64,000 bases of DNA from Byssochlamys sp. IMV 00236 (taxonomy: Eukaryota > Ascomycota > Eurotiomycetes > Eurotiales > Thermoascaceae): NCBI GenBank assembly GCA_001931875.2, contig MSJH02000840.1, positions 310,001 through 374,000 of the forward strand, written 5' to 3'. Position 1 is the first letter of the stretch; the number at the start of each line of letters is the position of its first letter. The notes below the pieces were generated by a model. It searched no databases. It was not told where the DNA came from and saw only the letters and a program-made list of their open reading frames with translations. The translations under genes and the position numbers were made by a program. This document shows, piece after piece, positions 22,097 to 34,964 of this stretch.

Positions 22097-23001
22097 TTAG
22101 TCTCCTGATGCCCACTCTAGGATCTTCCTAAAGATCTTCACCCCATCATGCTCTTCCTGCATGGAACGCTTCACATTATTCAGGCTTCTATGATCGGACG
22201 AACCGATGTATGTGAAAGCGTGATCCATGATCATACTGGCTAAGTCACCATTCATTTCCGGATGACCCTGGAGCGTGAGTATATTTTTCGACGGTGATAG
22301 GAACACCTGGTTATTTTCTGCCAGTGAAATGAAGCCAGGGACTGGAATATCGACCTGGCGTTTGTGAAATTGATGTATCCGCTGCAGAAAAAAGTAAGTA
22401 TCTTCGTTTCTACGGAAAAGGGTGGTTTATGATGAGATGAGACCACGAACGTATGTGCCCTTCTCAGCGGCAAATGGGAAAAACGACTTCCCCTCCTCCG
22501 TTAGTTGGCATGCCCTGATTCCCAGCTATACGAGAGATCAGTTACTACTTCTGAGACGCAGCATATATAGCCAGATCAGACACCAACCTCAGGTTCCTCC
22601 ATAGCTATTACTGTACCTCCAAGGGCAGCGCATATTGCCTGATGACCCCAGCAGATCCCAACCATCTTCTTCTCTGGGAAACTCTCTGCTAAATGTCTTA
22701 TATATGCGAGCATCTTTTCTACCCAAGGCTCTGGATTGCGGACATCTGCGGTACCTCCGGAGAGAATGATCAGGTCGTAGTAAGATGGATCAGGATATGA
22801 TTGTGCCACTATCGGATCGTAGAAGTGTATGTCGGCCGTGGGGTCGAGTACACCTGGATTAAGACCTCCAAGGTCATTTACTGCCTGGGATGCGGTTGTT
22901 GTAAACGACGTCCGTACGAATCGAAAGAACGGGATGGAAGATGAAGTGTTCATAAGTATGGCGATCCTAGTGCCTGGAGACGCAGCTTGATCCTCCAACA
23001 T
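22097..23001 (-). CDS. Class I glutamine amidotransferase-like protein
   Basis: This is a stand-alone class I glutaminase-type domain, expected in the cytosol; its acceptor substrate is unknown. The exons are 23001-22588, 22525-22451 and 22381-22097, all in phase, giving 257 residues. The nucleophile Cys117 sits in GICWGHQ. The catalytic His203 and Glu205 lie in LQGHPEMNG. An HQFHKR motif after the second splice is typical of the GMP-synthase-like amidotransferase family. The ATP-pyrophosphatase domain of GMP synthetase is absent, so this is not GuaA. The donor of intron 1 (GTTGGT) is weak, but the join EPE|LGIRACQLTEEG preserves phase and family sequence. It is transcribed away from the glucose-6-phosphate isomerase gene across a 1.5 kb spacer. 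Confidence 0.87.
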
Positions 23002-24545
23002 GATGCGATAATGGGAGCGAACGATCTATATGAAGGAACACTGTGTGAGGGTCGCGGTTCGAATGATGTCTGTTGCCAGCTGCGAATCATTCGGGTACTG
23101 TGGTATCGCTGATTTTTTTTTTCGATGCGGAAGTCTGCCACTGGTTCAGAGATTGTCTTGCTAAGGAATTTAGTGCCGATATGATGTCAGAAAGGTCGGA
23201 TCACCAAGCAGCGCTGCGAGTTGTAGCAAAAGAAATCAATGGATCGTTTAGGTTCGCAGTTGTCATGTCATTTCGGGATCTCTTCGTTAAGTAACCACCG
23301 CGGGGTCGATAAGAGTACTGCATAATTACCCGGGATCATCTAACTAATAAAAGAGAATAAATTGAAGACCACTAATATTAATAAATTATAGAACGATCTC
23401 ATTTGATTTTCTTTCCCTAGAGTTATTAAGATATATCAATTCACTGCTGGACACAATTGGAGCGAGCTGTTTCCTGTAAGGCTGTAAGTTTGTTTCTCTG
23501 GGTCCAGCAAGACTCAAGAGGAACATAGATACTAGATAGCCCGCACGAGAACGGTGTCCTAGTAAGTAGCGTAAGGGTAACAGCTATGATGATTTGAAAT
23601 ATGCCTGGACATATATTATTGTTCAAAATCATTCTGTACTCTCACAATATGTGGCTATCTGTACCAGTTAGTCAGCCATCAATGGGTCTGGATCTTCCCA
23701 GGCAGATCTTTCTTTTGAATAGCCCGTAATAATGCCTCTGACTCTCTGAGAGACTGGCCGTGTCCGGACCACCCGGAGAATCAGTTACTTACCTAGGTAC
23801 TCTGTGCTAATAATGCGGGGACCCGGGACGCTGAAGCCAGATGGTCTGGAAAATTCGACTGCACGCGTGACGCCGTGTTGCGGCTAGTAGTTATCGTTAT
23901 TATTAAGGGTCATTAAGGCTTAGAAAGCATGGATTCGACCTTCATTCCACTTCCAATTCTTCCCAAATGGCCATTCTAGGCTGTATATCTAATGCTGCAG
24001 GATATATCCAGGGCATTAGCAGACGCCTATGTTAGTTGGCTATCGTGGGATCTCTGGTCTGGAGACATTGACTGATGCACATGGGGGTCCTGCAAGGATC
24101 ATATGGTCAGAAACGAAATACATAATATAGAGTCCTGGTAGAATAATATTAATAGCGTCCTTTAGCGTCCTTTAGCCACAGTGACTGCGATAGAACAAGA
24201 GAGAACGGGCAACTGCTTGAGCCTACTCGGACACCGGCCAAGCCCCACGGTTGCCCCTCCACGGACCCCAACACGCCGGCCGGTGTTGACGACATACTTG
24301 TATACCTTCTGCTTTTCCCTACCATCCATCCTGTCTCCCCTTCTCCCCTTAAACAGCCCTCCAGAACCAGTGCCGTCTCTCGCGACTTTCTGCTCAAACT
24401 TCCACTCAAGAATGTAAGTAATTGCCTGCTCTCCCATCTCTCAGAATGTGTCCGTTAAAATTACGGATGGAGCTATACACCTGTGCCCCGCACTGACGCA
24501 ACACCCTCCTCGATAGCTATATCGGATACCATCTGAGCTGCCACA
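23002..24545. other. Divergent promoter region, amidotransferase and pgi
   Basis: It lies between two divergent genes. I see no convincing coding region. The pgi-proximal end carries a pyrimidine-rich tract (listed separately) and a GTAAGTA at 24414 that could be the donor of a leader intron, with an AG near 24516 as a possible acceptor. Confidence 0.5.
24306..24350 (+). promoter_or_regulatory. CT-rich tract upstream of pgi
   Basis: A run of mostly C and T (CTTCTGCTTTTCCC, later CTGTCTCCCCTTCTCCCC) lies 200-240 bases before the start codon. Such tracts are common just upstream of transcription starts in highly expressed filamentous fungal glycolytic genes. Its role here is inferred from position and composition only. 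Confidence 0.5.
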
Positions 24546-26275
<1,730 letters not shown>

Positions 26276-26876
26276 AGTGTGCCCCCTCTACATGGTTGAG
26301 AAAGATGATAAAAATATGTTTGTAACGCAGAGACGAACGGATTTCTTCCCTCTAGCCTTTCAAGGAATGTGATAGCTTTCCGTCTACTGAACAAGATGCC
26401 CACAACCAATTAGTATATCTAATATCTTAGTTTCCAGAAATAAACCGATTATTTTCATTACCTTCAATAAGCTTTCATAACTTTAGACTCTTGGAGACAT
26501 GGTATCCATAATAATAAGAGGGTACTTTAAGCACTGGATGCCTCAAAAGCCTCGGAACACGACACCGATTCGTCGACAACAAATAAAGATCGCGGTACAA
26601 ATTCGGAATTGATTGACGAGGGCAAATTATGTCAAGAAAAAGCTTGTTATTATGATTGGGGAAGAACGAACGCTACGATCAATCACACGGGCAGGAATTT
26701 CTGGTTTCGCTCAGCTAGTCTTTGGACTGTTGAGGTCCCTCGATACGCAGCTCCCTGCTAGCTGTACGGGGAACAACTAGTACTGCGGTGCTCAGGACAC
26801 CTCCGCAATCTCTATTATTCCACGGCTTCAGCGCGTGCCAGCCACTTCAGCCCTGGCGGCTCACAACGCCTCTAAT
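26276..26876. other. Intergenic spacer between pgi and the membrane protein gene
   Basis: It holds the pgi 3' region and the promoter of the next plus-strand gene. I see no further coding signal. Confidence 0.5.
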
Positions 26877-28297
26877 ATGTCTTTACCACTGGGGCTTTCT
26901 CTTAGCTCTATCTCTTGCTTCCTCTTTTTGCTGTGCCTCCAGCTGCCTCGTGGCGTTGCTGCTGACAAGGCACAACATGCTGCGATCGGAGGCGGGTACA
27001 AGTACGGGCAAACGATACCTGTGACTTGCTTGAATCGGACAATGTAAGTTGTATTTCGTGGCTGCTCTTTCATGTCTTTACATTTCTGGAGCCATTGGGC
27101 TCGTGTTCACGGATTCTTTTACTGAGATATGGACGGACAGTGATTCCGGAGAACATGTAATAGGCCCTACCCTTAACCCTTGTCTCGAAGATAATTACGC
27201 CATGTTACATATGCGACCTCTACATCGCAATTGATCTGGACCCGGCTATAATTTTGAACCTACGTTCCATCATTAGATGTGTGGCTTGCAAGACGCGATG
27301 GCTAACAGCTCGATGCCCATAGATCACGGACAACCTAGGCAAACTACAATACATCCCCTTCCACATCTGCAGCGAGACCAAACAACCTCTCGCCTTGCGC
27401 TACGGAGTTTCTGAGACCGTCTCGTGCACTATCGATTCACTTTCGGATACTTTCTACCACTTGCTGGAATATTACGTTCACTCGGACGCTCCGTTAACAT
27501 GTCGCGTGCCTACTGCTCCGCTCAATCCCTCTACTGGCCACGGGGCCGACGACGAGGAAGATGACGAGAAACGGCGCAAGGATGCCCAATCTGTGGATGT
27601 TTTGGATAATAACGGCCCGTCCTACACGCCCTTGACCGTCGCGCTCCAGGGTACCCTCCAAAAGAGCCATCTCCATATCTGGACGGATATGAATGTGCTA
27701 GCCCATAAGATCAGTTCGGTAATTGCGCCGTCGAGGAAAGAGGTGAGGACGGCGCCCGGGTACGTCGTCGCGGGAACAGCATACTCTGTCCCTGAGTTCG
27801 ATGTCCAGGTCGACCAGAAGAAAGCAAGCAAGGAAGCCCGTGCTGCTGCTCTGATTGAGAATGCTCGTGATCCCTGGTCTGCGGGCCACGGGACGAAGGT
27901 CGTTCGCGGTGAGCCGCTCACGTTCAAGTTCCACGTTAGCTGGGCTGAGGGCGGGGAAGGTATTGGATGGACTCTACTATCGGCATCTAATGTTTCTTCC
28001 TCTTCCGACGGAGGGAACCTCTTCGTGAAGATGTTTTTCTTCGTCATGGCTGTTTCTGTGGGTGCTCTTGGAGCGCTGTACTGGGAGCGAAGCCTGGGTC
28101 GCGGACGACAAGGCTGGAAGGGAGATGGCATCCTAGGTCGACCTACTTCCCATCCAAGGAATCCTAGCGGCGTCGTCTACGGAGACGGAGGCAGGTCTAA
28201 TGGCTATGGCGGTTATGGACTTGGCATCGCCAACGGCACTGGTACGAGCGGTGCAGGATACGGCTATGGCGGTTTCACGAGCGGGAAGAAGGACTGA
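26877..28297 (+). CDS. Type I membrane protein of the secretory pathway, unknown function
   Basis: I do not recognise the family. The exons are 26877-27043, 27141-27156 (a 16-nt microexon) and 27323-28297, giving 385 residues. The first 29 or so residues form a signal peptide (hydrophobic SISCFLFLLCLQL, likely cut near GVAA). The lumenal part has several Cys (VTCLNRT, HICSETKQPL, SCTIDSL, LTCRVP) and a highly acidic patch DDEEDDEKRR. One membrane span lies at about residues 294-315 (LFVKMFFFVMAVSVGALGAL). A short cytosolic tail rich in Gly, Tyr and Asn (GYGGYGLG) ends in GKKD. That KKxx-like ending is not a perfect dilysine signal. Splicing is supported by GTAAGT and GTAATA donors and by the join NRTIDSGEHITDNLGKLQY. 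I infer residence in the ER or Golgi. Confidence 0.78.
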
Positions 28298-28784
28298 GAA
28301 TTCCATGTATCCATGATTCATGGAAAATACGGCTAGATGGCGGCATACTATCCATCCTTGGCGGTTTCTTCAGCGTTTTTTCGTTACATGTATATCTGAT
28401 GTATAGGATCATTTCAAAGTATTAGCTTCGGCTTGCGGGATATAGGTTACGATTTAACGGTGGATAAAAGGAATATAAAGGCATTCATGTATTTTGGTTT
28501 ATCTCTTGAATGGTTTCGAATATACATTTACATTTACATCGCATTGTTCTATCCTGCGAAAAGAATAGAACCTCTGAATAAATAAAAAAATGAATGAAAC
28601 TCCCAATCGTAGTTTAGTTATACAAGTGCATCAGAACAGTTTATAGCTCCCAGTAGCTCGAGACAGCATGGTGTTCTGAAGCCTCTAACCCCATTGAGAA
28701 GCCCGGAAACCAGAGGATCCCAAATACAACCATCACTCCTATCTGAGTTCAGGACAATGTCATTATCCGCTCGATTATGGATAT
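28298..28784. other. Convergent 3' spacer
   Basis: It lies between the 3' ends of the membrane protein gene and the S21 gene, is fairly AT-rich, and shows no coding signal. Confidence 0.5.
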
Positions 28785-29507
28785 CTACCATCCCTGGGCT
28801 CTCATCTTCTGAATCTTCTCCACCGTCTTCTGGAACGAGAACTTGAACAACTTCCTCCATCGCTCGCGTCTTAGATCCTTTATCCGCTGTCCTCTTCGCA
28901 CATGGAACTTCTGGAAATTCGCCTGTCCCCTAACACGGTTGACGGCGCAGTTGATCTGGAGGTTTCGCAGAGCGGCAGCAAGATCGACACCGCGGTCCGG
29001 GTCCACGTGGACTTGACGACCGAGTTCTGGACCAAGCTTCAGCTCCACGCGACGGACAGGGGTACGGTACTGCTCTGCGTCTGCGGATTCACTGACTGCG
29101 CGAGAGAGGGCGAGGGGGTCAGTGATAGACGGGCGACGTCCGGAGGGAGATTGCTCGGCTTTCCGGGACTCGATGAATGTCTTGCTGGTTTGGGCGGCGT
29201 TGCGGCCGGCGATGTCGAGCTGGCTCAATACGCGGTTGAGCTCGTCCAGGCTTGAATTGGAGGATTTGTCTGATGTGGCGTTCGTGGTCTCTGCGGGCTG
29301 AGAGCTGCTGGTGTTGTTGCTGTTCGTCTCAGACTGAGGTGATGATGGGTTTCCCGTAGACGCGTATCGGATTCCTTGCAGGCGACTCTGACTGCTGGAA
29401 AAAGCACCGATCTGTCTGTACAGCGAAGCAGGGCCGGCTTGCTGCTTAGACAGCAGAGATGAAGCCGGCCTCGAGCGAAGGCACCGGGCCAGGGTGCGTA
29501 CCTCCAT
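28785..29507 (-). CDS. mrp21: Mitochondrial small-subunit ribosomal protein bS21m
   Basis: This is a component of the mitochondrial ribosome small subunit. It is a single exon of 240 residues. The first ~50 residues are basic and Ser/Arg-rich with no acidic cluster, fitting a mitochondrial presequence (VRTLARCLRSRPASSLLSKQ). A long Ser/Asn-rich linker follows. The C-terminal ~75 residues match the S21 domain, including VDLAAALRNLQ and VNRVRGQANFQKFHVRRG, then a very basic helix ERWRKLFKFSFQKTV. Bacterial S21 is about 70 residues, so the long N-terminal extension is a fungal feature. It shares a 425-bp divergent promoter with the rhodanese gene. Confidence 0.9.
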   Translation of the reverse strand: MEVRTLARCLRSRPASSLLSKQQAGPASLYRQIGAFSSSQSRLQGIRYASTGNPSSPQSETNSNNTSSSQPAETTNATSDKSSNSSLDELNRVLSQLDIAGRNAAQTSKTFIESRKAEQSPSGRRPSITDPLALSRAVSESADAEQYRTPVRRVELKLGPELGRQVHVDPDRGVDLAAALRNLQINCAVNRVRGQANFQKFHVRRGQRIKDLRRERWRKLFKFSFQKTVEKIQKMRAQGW

Positions 29508-29932
29508 GATGCCGGACGGTATCGGTATTCAAGGACGTCAAGCCCCAATTGGACAAACAAAACACGATGGTGAACGAAATAAAATATATTGATCAGTTAC
29601 CAGCCTAGATTCCCATCTGCTGATAACCTCGCGCGATGCAGCCCCTTTGTTGCTGGCTGGACTTGTTCCGTCGACGTCCTCGGAGATGTTGAAAGATTGA
29701 TTGTCTGGAGATGGAAATCTTCAAGTCACGTGATACGCATCAGCGAGGCCGCGGAGGTCCCCCTCTCTCTTCCGCAATCTTTCTGCTCGGTGGAATTTAT
29801 TTTCCTGGAGTTTGTTTCTTTAACACGTTAGTAAGAGTCTGTGATTTTTTATTCACGAAAAAATTTACCTATACGGTTCTTTCCGAGAAGCCTTTTATGT
29901 ACAGTCGGTGACTGTATATTTCCTAATCCGCC
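29508..29932. other. Divergent promoter of mrp21 and the rhodanese gene
   Basis: This 425-bp spacer lies between two divergent starts, with no coding signal. It contains TCACGTG at about 29726, a CACGTG-core site that could serve bHLH factors. Confidence 0.5.
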
Positions 29933-30477
29933 ATGTCTTCCATAACGATTGCCACGCTTCCCCGCATGACTCGCGATGTCCTTTCTTCTCTCATTCTTTC
30001 AAGCACCAACCCTTCCAAACTGGCCATAGTTGACGTTAGAGACTCAGGTATGTTTAAATTCTCTCAATTTCGCAAGAACCATATTCAAGAAACCAATAAT
30101 CCCTCACCAATTCACTTCCATCTATGTATTTCAAGTATACAACACAGCTAATCCCAAACACCCCAGACCACATCGGCGGCCACATCTACTCCTCAATCTG
30201 GATCCCCAGCTCTAGCCTCGATGTCCGCATGCCCGAGCTCGTGCGCACCCTACAGGACAAAGAGAAAGTCGTGTTCCACTGCGCCCTGAGTCAGCAGCGG
30301 GGTCCATCCGCGGCCCTGCGGTATGCGCGCGAGCGTGAACGCACTCTTGGTCCGGAGGCTAGTCATAAGCAGGAAGTGTATGTTCTTGAGGGAGGGTTCT
30401 TGCAGTGGCAGGAGAAATATGGGAAGGATACGAGATTGACAGAGGCGTATGTGGAGGATATTTGGAGGGAGTATTGA
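29933..30477 (+). CDS. Cdc25/Acr2-like rhodanese-fold phosphatase or arsenate reductase
   Basis: This small single-domain protein belongs to the Cdc25/Acr2/Ibp1 rhodanese group. Family members act as phosphatases or arsenate reductases; which applies here is open. Exons 29933-30047 and 30167-30477 give 141 residues. The intron breaks a codon in VDVRDS|DHIGGHI, the usual CH2A-type motif of Cdc25 domains. The active loop is HCALSQQR, with Cys77 and Arg83 (CX5R). The C-terminus VYVLEGGFLQWQEKYG is typical of the fold. Ibp1/Ych1 of yeasts have about the same length. Confidence 0.87.
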
Positions 30478-30762
30478 TTTACCTTTGGTGTCTTTGCGGA
30501 GGCGGAGTGGGAGGAGGATGTGGTTTAAACTATTTTATTTGGAGAGGATACACGTGGGGAGGGTTGGGGTTGAGGGCTAGTGTGGTTAGGGGGTTTCTGA
30601 TCCTTGTTTTCAGCCTTTGGATTTTATTAGATACGAATAGAATAACGATACCCGATATGAATTATATATGTTTTTATTCTCCATCAGATGTGCGTACCTC
30701 GTTACATGTGCATTTTACATTATAATACAGACCTCTATATGGAATCATTGGCAAAACTAGAC

Positions 30763-32457
30763 TCAAAGACTAATTCCCCCTCCAAAACCGACGGGTCTTC
30801 TCCTGCCCTCATTCTCTGGGATGATAGCCAGAACCTTGTAGATCTTGCCCATTCCATTACCGCCCTTATCGACTAGTCGCTTCCAGCCACTCTCGAGGTT
30901 CTTTCTGCGCTCTTCGTCCTTGATGTTCTTCGAAAGCTGCTCTGCCCGCTCAGCAATACCCAGCGAGAGCAGGAAGTCACCCTGTTCGACCGGCCCGTGA
31001 ACTTCGACGCCTTCGCTAGCGTCAATGGCTGCTTCTGCGAGTGCTGTGAAGTCGACATCGGCGCTGACGTCCACTTGTCCCGGGGACGAGAGAGGTGGGA
31101 CCTTTTGGTGCTGCTTGATTCCACGCAACGAGTTGATAGGAATGGTATCTGAAGTTCCGTAGTCCATGATCAATGCTGCACCGGATGGTTTCCGCTTCAC
31201 TGGCGTCAGAGGTACAGCAGACGAAGCTCGTGTACCAGGCGTTGTAGGCGCGACTTTAGTCTGGGACGCTCCGCCAATACGCCGGGCGAACTCCGCTGCA
31301 TATATGCGGCTCTCCGGGCTAACCTCGATCGTGGACCCCGGAAGTGACTTGAGAGCCTTGTAGCGTTCGGATATTTCAGGGATAACCAATGATGAAGGTG
31401 TTGAGGCTTTGGCCAATGTCAGCTTGAACTCAGGCTCATCCTTGATGTCTTCCACGACTGCTTTAGGATTTAATGACACCATGAGTTCGCGCCACTGGGG
31501 AGTGGTTGCGGGTTTCTGTGGTTGATCCAGCTTGATAGGACCGGTAGGTGTCATGATCTCCTGCGGCTGGTTTTCTGGCGAGGGCGCCACAGACTGGAAG
31601 GCGTGTATGGGCAGAGCGTCGAAGAATTCGTGTGCGAAGATGAATGGCGTTTTGTCCTCGTCTATGGACGGTTAGATTCGAAGCTCTTCAAGAGACAAAT
31701 GAAACACTTACTCTGAGGTAGTAGTCTAATATCCTCAACCCAGACTACTGGCTTTCCGATGTGTTTGCTTATGCTCTTATGTCCAATTTCCGTCTCTTCC
31801 ATAGGCGCATCCCCGCACAGGAGCTGTTTCTGAATATCTCTCAGCGCAGGACTTGCCTCGACCAGATAGATCGCTTCAATAGCCGACGCAAAGCTTTTGA
31901 AGTTTCCAATTGTCTGCATCCCAGTCAATATATCGGACGAGCTGAGAGAGTTCCGCTGTATCCTTACCCGCAAAATGTCATCCATCAACGTTCCCTTTCC
32001 AGGCCCAACCTCCATCAGCTCTACACCAGTGCGTTTTCTCCCCTGCGCAATCCATTCTGCGACTGTCCAGATACCGACGAGTTCTCCAAACACTTGTGTG
32101 ATTTCTGGTGATGTAATAAAATCGCCTTTCTTGCCGAATACCTCGGTGCCGCCGCTGCGAGTCGTGTAGTAGCCGCCTTCTGGAGAAGTCAAGACCTGGC
32201 GCATAAATGCAGCAATGGATATAGATCCTGTGGTCTGGAGGAAGCTGTCAGCTTTCTGGATCTTTGGCGCTTCTCAATGGGAGGTAGAAAGTTGGGGGAT
32301 CCTCTACTTTGATGGCTTCTGCCAGTGTCTTAGCCAGGGGAGTCGACCATTCCCGCTCAGCAAATGTGGAAGAACATCGCCATAGATTTGGCCGTAGTGA
32401 CCGTGACCGGTAATTCCTTGCCAGACGCGTCACAGTCCGTTTTGCGACATGGTTCAT
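30763..32457 (-). CDS. NDUFAF7-like mitochondrial protein arginine methyltransferase
   Basis: Members of this family (DUF185/MidA) dimethylate an arginine of the NDUFS2 subunit during assembly of respiratory complex I in the matrix. Exons 32457-32308, 32234-31712 and 31661-30763 give 523 residues. The N-terminus is Arg-rich without acidic residues early on (NHVAKRTVTRLARNYRSRS), a likely presequence. The SAM-binding motif is ELMEVGPGKGTLMDD. The family hallmark AHEFFDALPIHAFQ spans the third exon start and confirms the second splice. The C-terminus ends GFGGGISL. It is convergent with the rhodanese gene, 285 bp apart. Confidence 0.92.
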
Positions 32458-33012
32458 CTTCTCCGCTGGTTGTCTGCCAGTCTCTGCATGCGTCTGGACT
32501 ATGAACTCGATGTGGATACAATAAAACAATCGACGCTCTATAACAAAACTAGAAATGCCGCAAATTCTTTACTGTGAACAGAAGAAGTTACCGACTGAGA
32601 GGATCATAATTCCAAGAACCTCCGGAGCTCCAAAGCTGTTATTCTCCGCATCCGCGCTCCGCATGTTTCACGTGATCACAATCTTATCAATAAAATTCTC
32701 TAGATGGGTTAGAGCTGATGAGATTGAGCGAACTCGTGGATAGACTAGGTAAAATACGGGAAGAGAAAGAAGATGAAACTGTATGAATATATTAAAACAG
32801 TTAGAGCAAAAGAGAAAACCTTTCGCGCCGCATTGCAGACTCTCTGCCAACCCCAAGCCTGCCTTAAGTCTAAATCATTTTCACAAGCGTTGCAGCATAT
32901 TCATCTGGTATTGAAGTACATATTTTCAGGCCGGAAACGCTGATTCCGTATCTCACAAACAATTCGAACGCAGCGTTACTACGAAGAGAACCATGTTGAG
33001 AGGACGATATTC
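32458..33012. other. Spacer upstream of the NDUFAF7-like gene
   Basis: It holds the NDUFAF7-like promoter and the 3' flank of the RRM gene, both minus strand. No coding signal is seen. Confidence 0.5.
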
Positions 33013-34052
33013 CTATCGGAAATTGCGTCCTCTGCCTCTTGATCCTTGTGCCGGGGCGTCGACCATCATCTCATCGCTATAGAGACCGGAGTCTTGTTCT
33101 TGTCGTCTACCGCCGGGGTTATTACCTCGGCCATTACGACGTCGGCCGAACGTCTCGTCTTGGATCAGTGGGTCGGCTTTGCGGTTCTCGCGGCGGACAC
33201 GGTCAGCTTGTTCCCTAAAACCATCGTAGGAGTTCTGATTTGAGAAGGCACGAGGCTCGGTTGGTGGATTGAAGCCTCTGGCTGTCTTGAGTTTCATCGA
33301 AAGTATTCTACCATCCGCCTTCAAAATGTCAGCATCACTCTAGACAGAGTGTACACTGTGCTCACCCTCTGGTTATGGAAGTTTGCGACCACACTCTCAG
33401 CACCCTGTCTCTCCGCAAAGGCCATTTCTGCGGTCACAGTGGGATACGTAGACACCACTCTGCAACTGACTATAGCTCCTCCGACAGGCTCGAGCGCAGA
33501 CTGGATATCTGCAGCAGTAGTGCCTGGCGCAAAATTGCTGCCAATCACGACAAACGGCCCTGAACCGGCGCCTTTAATAGAGATACCAATGCCATTACTT
33601 CGAACTGCTGCCTGTCCATTCTCTGGCTGAAGGGCGGCAATGAGGCGATCGTCGTTTGCTCGTCGCTTATTCCCGGTTGTTGGACGAGCAGTGTTCTGTT
33701 TCGGTTTGAAGGAGGTAGACGCCGAACGCTGAGAGCAAAGACTTATTAGACGACAAAATCTATCTGCTGTAAATATTCACGCGCTGACTTTACCTTGGCA
33801 ACACCGATTCTGCTGGCGAGGCTCCCAGAGGCAGCTGTCTGTTTCTTGCTGGCCACTCCGGCCCCCGGCGCGCTCGCTCTCCTGTTCTTTCCTAGAATCT
33901 CGTTCGCGAGCGCCTCGTTCTTGCGTTTTTGGCGATCTGGGTATCAATCACAGATTAGAATGCTGAGGGGTACAGTCGCTGGGGCTGATGAGGGATTTAC
34001 CAGCCTTGATAATCTCGTCGAACGAGATGGCTGCTGATTTGCCGGCCACCAT
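33013..34052 (-). CDS. RRM RNA-binding protein, possibly Yra1/ALY-like mRNA export adaptor
   Basis: Exons 34052-34001, 33936-33794, 33728-33366 and 33318-33013 give 287 residues. The N-terminus (MVAGKSAAISFDEIIKAG) resembles the short helix by which ALY/REF proteins bind the UAP56 helicase. A basic, disordered stretch follows. A single RRM-like domain covers about residues 140-210 (FVVIGSNFAPGTTAADIQ, then EMAFAERQGAESVVANFHNQR, then GRILSMKL). The tail is Arg/Gly-rich and ends DEMMVDAPAQGSRGRGRN, again like the C-terminal UAP56-binding motif. The domain order fits an mRNA annealing/export factor, but the RRM is divergent and I cannot exclude another nuclear RNA-binding protein. Confidence 0.75.
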
Positions 34053-34964
34053 TGTCGTGAAAGGACTGCGTAGTCGAGAGATCGGTTCAGCTGAAAGGGA
34101 GACTAGGATGAAATGACAATTGAGAGCGTATTGAATGGTTGAAAGCTAGGGAAGAGAGAATATGAGCCTTGAGTGAAGGGCTCGTTGAGCTCCTTTCCGC
34201 GCGCGAACTCCGCCGAGCTGAGTCCGCCCTCCGGGTCTGAGCTTTCCGCAAGAACGGGCCATACTTATGCGTATTGTCCGCCTCGGAGCATTCATTGTGC
34301 TGTTAACCATGGATAAAATTGAAATAGTGAGTATAGAACAGTAGAATCCATGCAAGTGATGTTTTGTCCATATTTTGTGATTGACCAGATTCTCTCAAAA
34401 GCTGTTTATCCGCCAAATGCGCGATTCTTTCCCTGTTTACTACTACAAATGGGCACCTTCCATTTCAGGCTCCGCTGTATAATCTGTTCACCAACTCGCG
34501 GAACTCTTTCTCGACATTCCATTTCTTGCCAGTAATCAACTGCATTGGACTCGACTATCCGCGTGTAATCAACACGATGCTCAAAGGGTTTCTGATTACT
34601 CTTGGAAGAGCTATTTGCTTAAGTCTATTCTCGTCTTCTGCAGCCTTCTTTACTGTCTTTTCCACGTTACCATGGCCTACAGATGTCCAGGACATAATGA
34701 CGACAAGTCACCCAGACACACTGAGGATAGTCAAAGTCAATGCCGTGACGACGATCTCAGTCACCAGCAAAGCTATCCGACATTATTCCAGACACCAACA
34801 AAACAAAGGAACAGGTATTTGATCCTTGTCGGACAGTATGTGCTTTGTTGACTGCTGCTTGGCAGTGACCTTGCTTCCAGCTCCCCGCCATGCCAAGAAA
34901 GAATCCATTATCCAATATTCAATCCTCATGATCCTCGACACAACCCTTCCATAGCCTCCACATC
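34053..34964. other. Divergent promoter region
   Basis: This 912-bp spacer lies between the RRM gene (minus) and the Ser-rich protein gene (plus). Frames of 60-98 codons on the plus strand have no motif or plausible splicing, and I see no other gene. Confidence 0.5.

Noticed and set aside
22097..23001. GMP synthetase
   Set aside because: Only the amidotransferase domain is present and the ATP-pyrophosphatase part is missing; length and motifs fit the stand-alone family.
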